Source: Saprospiraceae bacterium (GTDB lineage Bacteria; Bacteroidota; Bacteroidia; Chitinophagales; Saprospiraceae). From it: a stretch of DNA of 41,889 bases. The stretch covers positions 1 to 41,889 of the forward strand of contig JALHRR010000041.1 of assembly GCA_022841345.1 (NCBI GenBank), given 5' to 3'. The notes beneath the pieces are model-generated. The model searched no databases, was not told where the DNA came from, and saw only the letters and a list, made by a program, of their open reading frames with translations. Position numbers and translations under genes: made by a program. Of the stretch, positions 30,029 to 37,417 are shown piece by piece (the first letter of the stretch is position 1; each line of letters starts with the position of its first letter).

Positions 30029-30353
30029 GTTGTTCAGTTAATTCAAATTCATAATAGAAACTCCGTTCCCCTACGTTTGTCCATGTCTGTATCGTGAACG
30101 TACGGCCATCTATTACCCATTTCAGATCATGGCGAAGGTTATTCACCAGGGCATTCTCTTTCCTCACGGTCAGCTTCCAACTATCATTACCGACAAGATC
30201 CCCAAACGACAAAGACCGGTTTCCGGATGACTTACGCAGCCATCCACGGGTAGTCAGCAAAGTAGCGTATGAATCCACCGCCCCGGCTCCGAGTGTCCCC
30301 GGTGTGTTCTGCTTCAGTACACATACCTTATCCATTTTGCCGATCAAATCCAT
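30021..30353 (-). CDS. Head closure protein (SPP1 gp16-like), 110 aa
   Basis: IGKMDKVCVLKQNTPGTLGA, the RGWLRKSSGNRSLSFGDLVG loop and HDLKWVIDGRTFTIQTWTNV follow the small beta-barrel stopper family (phage head-tail joining protein). It closes the portal channel after packaging. Ten bases overlap with the connector gene. ATG 30353. Confidence 0.82.
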   Translation of the reverse strand: MDLIGKMDKVCVLKQNTPGTLGAGAVDSYATLLTTRGWLRKSSGNRSLSFGDLVGNDSWKLTVRKENALVNNLRHDLKWVIDGRTFTIQTWTNVGERSFYYEFELTEQRA

Positions 30354-31156
30354 AACATATTTCTATAAGGGTTAGCTAAATCAATAGCCTGCTTAACGAT
30401 ACCAATCTCCGAAGCATCTACACCCCTGTTCTCATACAGGTATGAAATCTGCGCTAATATCGCCTGCTTCAAATCTTCGGGGCAGTTGCTATAACCGGTT
30501 GTGTACACAATTTTGTACCTGATGCAACCAGCGGGTTCAAACCTGTCGCCGTCAATCTCCCAATTAGTGGTAGCCGTCTCGTATGACACAGGGCCAGAAC
30601 CTGTTTGTGATGCCCTTGTCTGTACCGATTCAAGTCCGGTTACCGGGCCAAACGGGAGATCCCATGTATCATGAAACACCGCCATCAGAGTAATACGCTT
30701 TGTTACAATAGAAATATTACAGTAGTTCTCTATTGCTTGCCTTGCCTTAGTTATCAACCTGTATATTTCCAGGTCATCGTCTGTAAAAGTTACCCGTAAC
30801 TGTGCCTTTGCTTCAACCAGTGAAACGGGCTCAACTGCCTGCGTCTGACCGCTTGAAGGGGTTGGATAGTACAGCACATAGATACTTTCAGCGTCCGTTG
30901 GGTTCGCCGTCTCAAAGGTGATTGTCCCTGTTGTGTTATCAAAGGAAAATTCCCGGTTGCTTTCGTCTGCTGTTGCCGCCTGTACATAGGGCACGATCTC
31001 CCGCATGAGCAGGATAATAGTAGCGTTAATAAGCGTGGCAGATGTTACGGTTGTATTAGTAGCCGTAAGTGAAAGGCTCATGGAGGTGATCATAGAGTTA
31101 GACGGCGCAAACCCGCCGCCTATCTCAGCCTTCGAATGATTGATAATGTCGATCAT
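30344..31156 (-). CDS. Head-tail connector (gp6-like) with N-terminal beta-domain, 270 aa
   Basis: The C-terminal ~150 residues are a gp6/gp15-type connector (SLVEAKAQLRVTFTDDDLEI, RQAIENYCNISIVTKRITLM, then PFGPVTGLESV). N-terminally it carries an extra ~90 residues including IILLMREIVPYVQAATADES and EFSFDNTTGTITFE...YVLYY, the same small domain as in the proteins at 22914 and 23186. The connector is longer than usual because of this fusion. It forms the ring under the portal. ATG 31156. Confidence 0.82.
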   Translation of the reverse strand: MIDIINHSKAEIGGGFAPSNSMITSMSLSLTATNTTVTSATLINATIILLMREIVPYVQAATADESNREFSFDNTTGTITFETANPTDAESIYVLYYPTPSSGQTQAVEPVSLVEAKAQLRVTFTDDDLEIYRLITKARQAIENYCNISIVTKRITLMAVFHDTWDLPFGPVTGLESVQTRASQTGSGPVSYETATTNWEIDGDRFEPAGCIRYKIVYTTGYSNCPEDLKQAILAQISYLYENRGVDASEIGIVKQAIDLANPYRNMLWI

Positions 31157-31164
31157 GGTACGGA

Positions 31165-32184
31165 TTAAAAACGGGCACTGTATATAAACGCCTCCAGCCC
31201 CTCCAGTTCTTTTTGCGGGTTGAGCTGGTTAGCTCTGTCCCTGCAAATTAACGATTTTCCACCGTAGTATTTTGTATCATCAAATTTCTTAACAGCCTTT
31301 ACCCATTCCTCTACTTTACCGATGGTTACACAGGCATCCCCAGGCAGTGCAGTTGGTATCTGCTTACCGATATAAGTACCAGCCTCCCCGCAGTTTTCCA
31401 GTAGTCCGTCCGTTGGGGTGCATATTACCGGAATCCCGTTACACATGGCTTCAGTTGCCGTACGGCCCCAGCTTTCATAGTCTGATGGCATCAGTAGTAA
31501 TCTCGTTTGACGGTACACATTAAGGATATCAGGGCTATTGGGTACGATCGTAACATTTGGCGGCATCATGTCAACGATCTGTTGCTGCGAAAGATTCATA
31601 GGGCCGGGGTTGTCATAGGAACCCCATACGCCCATGAATTTACGGTCGGGCATGGCTTCGGCTATCTTCTTAAACATGTAGCCGCCTTTCCGCTCATTCA
31701 TAGATACAAGGGTAATATATTCATTGCTCTGCGGGTTCTCGTTTACATTGTAGTACGCTGTATCACATGGCGGGTGTAGTGTGTACCCAGGCCAATCGTA
31801 ACCCATTTTGTTTTTGATCCAGTCTGAATTATAAACGATATGCTGACCCCGGATGCCGTTTTTGATAGCGTGGTACTCGATATCATTGTGAACAAAATGA
31901 ACCAGTGGCCGCTTGCAGGTCATTGCCATACCCCATGTGAACTGTGTGTAGTCAAGGTGAGTGAATATAACATCAGCCCATTGGTAAGCATCAACCCGAC
32001 CGTTAGCTGGGAACACTTCAACACCTTCGTAAATAAACGGGTTCCCGTTGTACTGATGCAATATTACCCTTACTTGGTGTCCACGACTGACAAGGAATTT
32101 ATTAACGTGATGGGCAACGTATTCTGATCCGCAGTTATGCGAAGGCGGGTATAGGTGTATTGACCATAGGATTCGGAGACTCAT
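31165..32184 (-). CDS. Glycosyltransferase, GT4/GT-B type
   Basis: 339 residues. RILWSIHLYPPSHNCGSEYV at the N-terminus and, in the C-terminal Rossmann half, RQTRLLLMPSDYESWGRTAT followed by EAMCNGIPVICTPTDG, the donor-binding E-x7-E region of retaining GT4 enzymes (E240s). It transfers a sugar from a nucleotide or lipid donor; acceptor unknown. Nine bases from the connector gene start and ATGA coupling to the next gene, so it is expressed with virion genes. Could modify virion proteins or the host surface. Confidence 0.88.
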   Translation of the reverse strand: MSLRILWSIHLYPPSHNCGSEYVAHHVNKFLVSRGHQVRVILHQYNGNPFIYEGVEVFPANGRVDAYQWADVIFTHLDYTQFTWGMAMTCKRPLVHFVHNDIEYHAIKNGIRGQHIVYNSDWIKNKMGYDWPGYTLHPPCDTAYYNVNENPQSNEYITLVSMNERKGGYMFKKIAEAMPDRKFMGVWGSYDNPGPMNLSQQQIVDMMPPNVTIVPNSPDILNVYRQTRLLLMPSDYESWGRTATEAMCNGIPVICTPTDGLLENCGEAGTYIGKQIPTALPGDACVTIGKVEEWVKAVKKFDDTKYYGGKSLICRDRANQLNPQKELEGLEAFIYSARF

Positions 32185-32942
32185 ATCACTATCGCATTTT
32201 CAGGGTAAATATCATTCCATGTCATACCGGCCACATCACCAAACCATTTCTTAGGGCAAACGATCTGCTTGCCGGGTTGATTAGCCAGTATCGCAGCGGC
32301 AAGGGAGTAGGAACTATTGGCTGTTATGAATGAGTGGCAGGATTTCATGAGTTTGAAGTCTTCGATGTAATCGATACCTATGCTAATTCTTACCTGACTG
32401 CCCATCATATCCATCCATGCTCCCGGTGAATCGCTAAATAATATAAACCTTCTCCCCGGAAACAACTTCATCGCCTCTATATAGTATTCCTTCGGGCATC
32501 GTGGGTGGTAGGCATTCGGGTCATCAACATAATCACCTGCCCGGTAGTGGATGGCAACGTAATCATTCTGTGGCGGCTCGTCTTTGAATGTAAGATAGTG
32601 CCTTACCTCGTCAATATGACTGCGAAAATATTTATCGCTTTGCAGGTGACCCAACAGATCCCAATTACCCATAGGCAGCTGTACTTCATGGTAACCCCAC
32701 TGGTAATACATTTCAGGAAACGACCTGCCATCACTTAACGGTAATTCATTTACCAGATGTTTGTAAATATATACGTCCTCTGTTGATCCAAACCGGTCAC
32801 GGTGATCGTGGTTGATCCATAACGGGAACTCAAATTTAAAACCCTGCTTTCGGGCAATACCTATTGTAGATGCAACCTGAAATACACCGTTTGCGAAACG
32901 ACCGTACCGGCCAAGTTGTGAGAATGTAAGTATGCCTTTCAT
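32181..32942 (-). CDS. GT11-type alpha-1,2-fucosyltransferase-like protein
   Basis: 253 residues. GILTFSQLGRYGRFANGVFQ gives the N-terminal 'GRxxNQ/GxFQ' motif; YVAIHYRAGDYVDDP with nearby HPRCPKEYYIEA is the HxRxGDY nucleotide-sugar signature of family GT11; FILFSDSPGAWM and FITANSSYSLAAAILA are the later conserved blocks. It probably adds fucose or a related deoxysugar to a glycan. Coupled to the GT4 gene by ATGA. Confidence 0.82.
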   Translation of the reverse strand: MKGILTFSQLGRYGRFANGVFQVASTIGIARKQGFKFEFPLWINHDHRDRFGSTEDVYIYKHLVNELPLSDGRSFPEMYYQWGYHEVQLPMGNWDLLGHLQSDKYFRSHIDEVRHYLTFKDEPPQNDYVAIHYRAGDYVDDPNAYHPRCPKEYYIEAMKLFPGRRFILFSDSPGAWMDMMGSQVRISIGIDYIEDFKLMKSCHSFITANSSYSLAAAILANQPGKQIVCPKKWFGDVAGMTWNDIYPENAIVI

Positions 32943-33145
32943 ATCTTCCCTGCTTTGGTAAATTTATAAACTAAATGAGCAATGTTTTTACAATCGTATG
33001 CTTTACGGATATAGTTAACCCGGTTTTGAACTCTGGCTGCATCTTTTGCTATCTCCTTAAACTTCATCCCCTTTGCCAGCATAGACACCAACTGCCTATC
33101 ATCTTCTTTCGTGAACCTTGTTATTCGATACCCTCTTTTATCCAT
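32939..33145 (-). CDS. Mini HTH protein, 68 aa (tandem copy A)
   Basis: KEDDRQLVSMLAKGMKFKEI then a second helix pair (VQNRVNYIRKAYDCKNIAHL) and end KFTKAGKI. Homologous to the neighbour at 33121-33327. It resembles a free-standing GerE/homeodomain-like DNA-binding unit. Possibly regulates the glycan island. ATG 33145, inside the upstream copy's end (25-base overlap). Confidence 0.65.
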   Translation of the reverse strand: MDKRGYRITRFTKEDDRQLVSMLAKGMKFKEIAKDAARVQNRVNYIRKAYDCKNIAHLVYKFTKAGKI

Positions 33146-33327
33146 TTAGCAACTAATTGAACAACGGTGTAACATTTATTTTTCTCTCTTAATGATCTGA
33201 TCCGTTCCCTGATTCTTGAAGTCGAAACTTTGAACTCCCTGGCAATCCTGTGGGTCGTGTAACCCTTGCTGAGTAACTCAATCAGCCTGTTATCTTCATG
33301 CGGTTCAAAATGCTTCACTTCAGCCAT
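33121..33327 (-). CDS. Mini HTH protein, 68 aa (tandem copy B)
   Basis: PHEDNRLIELLSKGYTTHRI, FKVSTSRIRERIRSLREKN and KWIKEGIE: the recognition helix is easily seen. Diverged relative of copy A (same length, same ending 'K.GI'), and similar in layout to the LuxR-like protein at 18371-18598. Binding target unknown. Confidence 0.65.
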   Translation of the reverse strand: MAEVKHFEPHEDNRLIELLSKGYTTHRIAREFKVSTSRIRERIRSLREKNKCYTVVQLVAKWIKEGIE

Positions 33328-33896
33328 GACCTATTGAAATAAAGTTCGTAGTTATCAAGTCCGCTGCCAATGACTTCAGGGAATAATTTACGATACTCGT
33401 CTTTGATAAATATCAGGTTCCCGGTGTGGCATAGCAGGAAATAGCCTTTGTGTATGCCTAACTCTACCATCGGCTTGTATGCGGTACCATGATTAAGGTC
33501 GCTAACCGGCCTGCCATGATCGGGTGCAATACTGCTGTTGATTTCGATAACCACAATATCGGGGTTACCATTGTACGCCTTCCATACGTTGTAATCGTTG
33601 CCGTCAATGTCGATTGAGAGGATGGAGCATTCAGGTAGGTCGTTTACGTTGTCGGGGGTTACCATCATACTTTGAACATGCGGTGAGTATTCCTGCATAT
33701 CGTACATGTAAACCTTCCATGTTGATCTTAACGCCGCCGTATTACTGCAATAGAACCCATCAGCACCACCAAACTCAACCGCTGATTTTAGTTTCGGCTT
33801 AATCCGTTTCAAGCATTCTTCGATAATACCGTCCTCCCCCTGTTGGGAGTAAATGTTCTTTGCATATTTTACTGCGAAGGTTAGCATGATTACCAT
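33315..33896 (-). CDS. FkbM-like SAM methyltransferase, 193 aa
   Basis: AKNIYSQQGEDGIIEECLKR and AVEFGGADGFYCSNTAALRS are characteristic: a Gly-rich SAM-binding motif directly after a conserved 'SQQGEDG' opening. SILSIDIDGNDYNVWKAY is motif IV-like. Such enzymes O-methylate sugars in surface glycans. Its place between glycosyltransferases supports sugar methylation. ATG 33896 (or ATG 33887). Short overlap with the next gene on each side. Confidence 0.78.
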   Translation of the reverse strand: MVIMLTFAVKYAKNIYSQQGEDGIIEECLKRIKPKLKSAVEFGGADGFYCSNTAALRSTWKVYMYDMQEYSPHVQSMMVTPDNVNDLPECSILSIDIDGNDYNVWKAYNGNPDIVVIEINSSIAPDHGRPVSDLNHGTAYKPMVELGIHKGYFLLCHTGNLIFIKDEYRKLFPEVIGSGLDNYELYFNRSWLK

Positions 33897-34138
33897 TTAA
33901 TAGTTAAATAAGATTGGCACCAATCAATATCAAATCCTCTTGTTTTTAAATGCCTTGTGTAGAAATTAGCGTTTTGATAGTACATTGGCCCAGGCTTAGA
34001 ATCTGTTCTTATATCAACAGTGGCACTACAAAGACCTTTATTTATATTTTCTAATATTAAATAGTCTACACTATCGAGCCATTCATCTAATTGTGTTGTC
34101 ATAAATCTTGCTTCGGCTGCTGTTATATAATGCTTCAT
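33890..34138 (-). CDS. Hypothetical protein, 82 aa, glycan island
   Basis: From ATG 34138: MKHYITAAEARFMTTQLDEW, then ILENINKGLCSATVDIRTDS and RHLKTRGFDIDW. Small alpha/beta protein, no known motif. ATGA overlap with the methyltransferase gene upstream is the reason for choosing this start; a frame extension to 34168 exists but only overlaps the neighbour. Confidence 0.62.
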   Translation of the reverse strand: MKHYITAAEARFMTTQLDEWLDSVDYLILENINKGLCSATVDIRTDSKPGPMYYQNANFYTRHLKTRGFDIDWCQSYLTIKW

Positions 34139-34695
34139 ATATTTTTCCTCCAAACGCCGTAAGCGCATTCATGTGTATGAAAATTAGTTACGTCCTGACC
34201 CCCTGCATAGTGCTGCACACAATGTCCAAACCAGCCCTTAAACATTTCCAGTGTCAGGTTCCACGGATGGCAATCATCAATCCCGTAGTTGATCGGCTCA
34301 AAGAACCGCACAACATTAGCCTGTGCCTTCGCCCGTTCTACTATCTTATTCGGGTCGATGACATGCTGAAGTACATTGAATAGCCAAACTTCGTCAGCCT
34401 GGTATTCGGCGTCTTCGGCCAGAACGGCCACAACGGGGATACTAAACCGCTTCAAGTGCTCAGACGGCATAGGTTCAATGATAAACGACCCCTTTGCATG
34501 GTTGATATACCCCAACGCCGGGAAGTCAGCCGGGCCTATCTCGCAAATGATACCCCCCGGCTCAGTGATACCTAAGAACTCAAAGTACTGCCGGTATGAT
34601 TCAGCGTAATGCTTTCTGCCTGTTTCAAAATCTTCATTGTGAAACCTGCGTTCATGCTGTTGGGCTTCAAGCCAACGTTGTTTACTAATTGACAT
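34135..34695 (-). CDS. Class I SAM methyltransferase-like protein, 186 aa
   Basis: GGIICEIGPADFPALGYINH is the Gly-rich SAM motif, FIIEPMPSEHL motif II and DEVWLFNVLQHVIDPNKIVE motif IV/V as in UbiE-type enzymes; HPWNLTLEMFKGWFG follows. Substrate not predictable; with the FkbM-like gene it suggests a methylated glycan. The 5' end overlaps the homing endonuclease gene by 11 bases. Confidence 0.75.
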   Translation of the reverse strand: MSISKQRWLEAQQHERRFHNEDFETGRKHYAESYRQYFEFLGITEPGGIICEIGPADFPALGYINHAKGSFIIEPMPSEHLKRFSIPVVAVLAEDAEYQADEVWLFNVLQHVIDPNKIVERAKAQANVVRFFEPINYGIDDCHPWNLTLEMFKGWFGHCVQHYAGGQDVTNFHTHECAYGVWRKNI

Positions 34696-35191
34696 GTTTC
34701 CAGTTTTTACCTGAAATGATGTTATTTAAACTACTTACAGTTATCCCATATTCAGCGGCCAACTTTTTACCCGTGCATACATACGGTATATACCTACTTC
34801 TAATCTCTTTAACAATATCACTGTTTATTTTTCTTTGCGGATGGTTATCACCTTTATGATCCCTAAAACCACTTTTATATGCATGAAACTGATTTTGAGA
34901 ATGTGTGCACCATTCAAGGTTATTAAAATTATTGTTAGCCCTATTTGAATCAATGTGGTTTACTTCCGGAAGGTTATTTGGGTTTGGCACAAATGCCTTT
35001 GCTACAATTCTGTGAAGCGTTATGCTTTTGGGGTTGCCGTAATTTGATATTCTGATTGTAACATATCCTCTTGAATTATGAAAAGTCTTAAGCACTTTCC
35101 CGGTGTGTGATTTTATTCTCCCTTGATTACTTATCTTATAGCCTGGAATACTTTCTATATCTTTCCAGATTTCTTTTATTACATTTGCCAT
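34685..35191 (-). CDS. HNH homing endonuclease (NUMOD4-HNH-HTH)
   Basis: 168 residues. NUMOD4 motif at the start (IWKDIESIPGYKISNQGRIK), HNH core (ITLHRIVAKAFVPNPNNLPE, VNHIDSNRANNNFNNLEWCT) and a C-terminal HTH (KEIRSRYIPYVCTGKKLAAE). A selfish free-standing homing enzyme common in phages. It splits the glycan island between methyltransferase and glycosyltransferase genes, and its A/T-rich sequence differs visibly from its neighbours. ATG 35191. Confidence 0.9.
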   Translation of the reverse strand: MANVIKEIWKDIESIPGYKISNQGRIKSHTGKVLKTFHNSRGYVTIRISNYGNPKSITLHRIVAKAFVPNPNNLPEVNHIDSNRANNNFNNLEWCTHSQNQFHAYKSGFRDHKGDNHPQRKINSDIVKEIRSRYIPYVCTGKKLAAEYGITVSSLNNIISGKNWKHVN

Positions 35192-35226
35192 GTCTTTATG
35201 ATTTAGTCATTATAAAGATAACCAAA

Positions 35227-35255
35227 GTCTCTCATTTATTTGAGAGGCTTTTTTA
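35227..35255 (+). terminator. Hairpin with plus-strand T-tract after the glycosyltransferase gene
   Basis: Stem GTCTCTCA / TGAGAGGC (8 pairs including one G-U), loop TTTATT, then TTTTTTA on the plus strand. It would stop plus-strand transcription, yet all neighbouring genes are minus. It also sits just after the stop of the gene at 35253. Perhaps it came with the homing endonuclease. Confidence 0.6.
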
Positions 35256-36047
35256 TTCCCATTCCACATCACCATTACCTTTTCCTTTATCTCGACGCCT
35301 GTGGTGATTGAACATTACAGGATAATTATCTCTTTCTGATCTTGGCAGATGCATACTGTATTGGGTGGGCCACCAATGATCAATAGTATACCCGTGCTTT
35401 ATTGCTAAGCACGTCAAAATACTTTGGTCATGTCTGCTCTCTGCAAACGTTGGGTAGTTGGGCAGCTTAGATGGGCTGTCATCAATAAAGCCTGGCATCT
35501 GGCAGTAAAGCAACCACTCTTTAACGAAGTTGCGGGTAGTCTCATTTACCCGGAAGAAGATAACAGAGGCTTGGACTTGTTTGAACGTATTTATCTCTAC
35601 TATCCCTCCCTTAACCGCTGCGTTGCCATATCTAACAGTTGCCTCAAAATTCCATGAATTAACCCATCCAAGCATTTCATTTAACACATCCCCCTTACAC
35701 CACTCCACATGCGGGAACCCATTTGTAAAGAAGAATATATCCTCGTCCATCTTGTCAATGATATGGCTAACCGGGTTCACAAACTCTACACCTGCATCTG
35801 AATAGATCAGTATATCACCGTCCCGGCAGTTCAGCATTGACTTGTAGATGAAGTAAGGCTTCCAAACCCAATAGCCATAACCTCTGTCATGCTTAAATAT
35901 CTCTGCATTCATATCCCTGAACTCCTGTGTAATAGTATCAGGGCTTTGCGGCCAACATACATCTACACCCATCTTTGAAGCAGACAGGCAGCATAGTTTT
36001 GCTGATGTGGTCATACGTGAATCGGCGAAGGTTACTAATCTAATCAT
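35253..36047 (-). CDS. Glycosyltransferase-like protein, 264 aa
   Basis: RGYGYWVWKPYFIYKSMLNC followed by DGDILIYSDAGVEF is the signature of a putative GT-A type transferase family ('GYWVWKPY...D.I.Y.DAG'), with SDAG as the likely metal-binding DxD equivalent. NHHRRRDKGKGNGDVEWE forms a basic/acidic tail. Donor and acceptor unknown. ATGA overlap with the GT25-like gene upstream. Confidence 0.75.
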   Translation of the reverse strand: MIRLVTFADSRMTTSAKLCCLSASKMGVDVCWPQSPDTITQEFRDMNAEIFKHDRGYGYWVWKPYFIYKSMLNCRDGDILIYSDAGVEFVNPVSHIIDKMDEDIFFFTNGFPHVEWCKGDVLNEMLGWVNSWNFEATVRYGNAAVKGGIVEINTFKQVQASVIFFRVNETTRNFVKEWLLYCQMPGFIDDSPSKLPNYPTFAESRHDQSILTCLAIKHGYTIDHWWPTQYSMHLPRSERDNYPVMFNHHRRRDKGKGNGDVEWE

Positions 36048-36664
36048 ACATTCTCTTTTAAATACTGATTCCCTTGTTTATGTGCCCCGGTATAATTCGA
36101 TTCAACATTCCAGATAGCTGAATGCCGGGGACGCTGGTAGGCTATCATCGGGTTAAGCAGGTACGATCTGCCCTGTGACAGTACGTTATTACGCAGCCAT
36201 TCATCGAAGATGATGCAGCCTTCAGTTTTGTAATCATCGGTAACGTATTTGAAGTTCTCCAGTATAAACTTTACGCATTCTGCGCTGTAATAGTTAGCAT
36301 GGGTTTGCCAGCAGTTCCATAGCCTGACTAACCCCGGCCCATAGAATTCAGGCATCTTCCATGTAATAAGGTCAGACCCTATGATGTTGCAGCCAAGATG
36401 AAACGTAAGCATATCCGAAGGCATGATCCGTAACGCCGCTTTCACTTCCTCCAGTGACCCGTCAAACTGCACGTCATCCTCAAACAACCAGCCTCCATCC
36501 GGCATCAGTTGCAGGGCTGCGTAAACCGATTTATTGAAAGCCAGCACCCGGTTATCTTCGACAATAGCGGGGAATCTTTCTACTTCAATTCCGATTCTTT
36601 CAAACTCTTGTTTAGCTAATTCCCATTCAGGGCCGTTGTCGATGTTGATGCAGAGGGAGGTCAT
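36044..36664 (-). CDS. GT25/LPS-type glycosyltransferase-like protein, 206 aa
   Basis: WLFEDDVQFDGSLEEVKAAL supplies an E-D-D metal motif typical of family 25 enzymes; the start (MTSLCINIDNGPEWELAKQE) and GPGLVRLWNCWQTHANYYSA also fit. Family GT25 members act on lipooligosaccharide or on collagen-type hydroxylysine. Coupled by ATGA to genes on both sides. Confidence 0.72.
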   Translation of the reverse strand: MTSLCINIDNGPEWELAKQEFERIGIEVERFPAIVEDNRVLAFNKSVYAALQLMPDGGWLFEDDVQFDGSLEEVKAALRIMPSDMLTFHLGCNIIGSDLITWKMPEFYGPGLVRLWNCWQTHANYYSAECVKFILENFKYVTDDYKTEGCIIFDEWLRNNVLSQGRSYLLNPMIAYQRPRHSAIWNVESNYTGAHKQGNQYLKENV

Positions 36665-36975
36665 GAGTTGTTATTGTTTATAAGAATATACCTTTCGTAG
36701 CCGTTTGAGTTTCTTTTTAATTCAACGTCTGAATAATCTTTATACACCAGAACCATTTTTGATACATGGCCTATAAAGTTATCGTAATCATTAAGCAAAA
36801 ATTTAATCCTGGTACACCCTTCATGATACCAACAATACTTTACAGGGTCATACACTGCATACGTGTTCTTATAAGTAAGCGAAAACGTTCTTTTTTCTTC
36901 TATTGCCTTATCTATAAGCGCAACCGTTTCCGGATTGACTTTGCTGTGCTCTACTATGACCTTTATACCGGTCAT
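36661..36975 (-). CDS. Hypothetical protein, 104 aa, glycan island
   Basis: Charged, Tyr-rich, alpha/beta mix (VIVEHSKVNPETVALIDKAI, YAVYDPVKYCWYHEGCTRIK). No signal peptide, no recognised motif. ATGA overlap with the GT25-like gene. Confidence 0.6.
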   Translation of the reverse strand: MTGIKVIVEHSKVNPETVALIDKAIEEKRTFSLTYKNTYAVYDPVKYCWYHEGCTRIKFLLNDYDNFIGHVSKMVLVYKDYSDVELKRNSNGYERYILINNNNS

Positions 36976-37184
36976 CTCGCAGGCTTTAAAGGGTCAGTAA
37001 TAACAGCGAAGTGGGTGACGTCATCAAACGTTTCATCACCTGAAACAAACACATAATCAGTGCCTGACGCTGTTGATTTCTTTTCGCCAAGTGTACCGAT
37101 CTTGACGCCTTTAGTTGTAGAGTTGAAAATAATCGGGTTATCGAATTGGAGTTTACCGGCTTTGATAACTTGTTGCCATTTCAT
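36972..37184 (-). CDS. Hypothetical protein, 70 aa, first gene after the capsid terminators
   Basis: Beta-rich, no helix of note: QFDNPIIFNSTTKGVKIGTL, TDYVFVSGDETFDDVTHFAV. It could be a small virion or capsid-decorating protein given its place between capsid and connector, but no family is recognised. ATG 37184. Confidence 0.6.
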   Translation of the reverse strand: MKWQQVIKAGKLQFDNPIIFNSTTKGVKIGTLGEKKSTASGTDYVFVSGDETFDDVTHFAVITDPLKPAR

Positions 37185-37230
37185 ACAGTTTCATTTAGGG
37201 TAGCAAATTAATTACTATGTTGTGCACTAC

Positions 37231-37260
37231 CAAATAAAAAGCCGGATATTTCTACCCGGC
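37231..37260 (-). terminator. Terminator 2 downstream of the capsid gene
   Basis: Minus strand GCCGG, ten-base loop, CCGGC, then TTTTTATTTG. Modest 5-bp stem, good U-tract. Confidence 0.6.
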
Positions 37261-37357
37261 CTCCGATGTCCAAAACAAGTATGTCCCTGTAAGTTGAGGC
37301 CACTAAGATATAAACATATCCGTTTACTTCCAAGCCATATTTTTAAACATATAGGTA

Positions 37358-37388
37358 TAAAAAAGCCCGGAGTAAAAACCCCAGGCTT
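37358..37388 (-). terminator. Terminator 1 immediately after the capsid gene
   Basis: Minus strand AGCCTGGGG, loop TTTTTA, CTCCGGGCT (9 pairs with two G-U), then TTTTT. Thirty bases past the capsid stop codon. It should boost capsid mRNA and isolate it from the glycan island. Confidence 0.8.
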
Positions 37389-37417
37389 ACATACCCTAAA
37401 TGAAACGATGCTTGCTC

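Larger units (their letters stand above)
37185..37417. other. Intergenic region after the capsid gene with two terminators
   Basis: 233 bases without a credible gene. It contains terminators at 37221-37261 and 37358-37388 and between them an A/T-rich stretch that may hold a promoter for the glycan island, though no clear -7/-33 pair could be picked. Confidence 0.6.
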
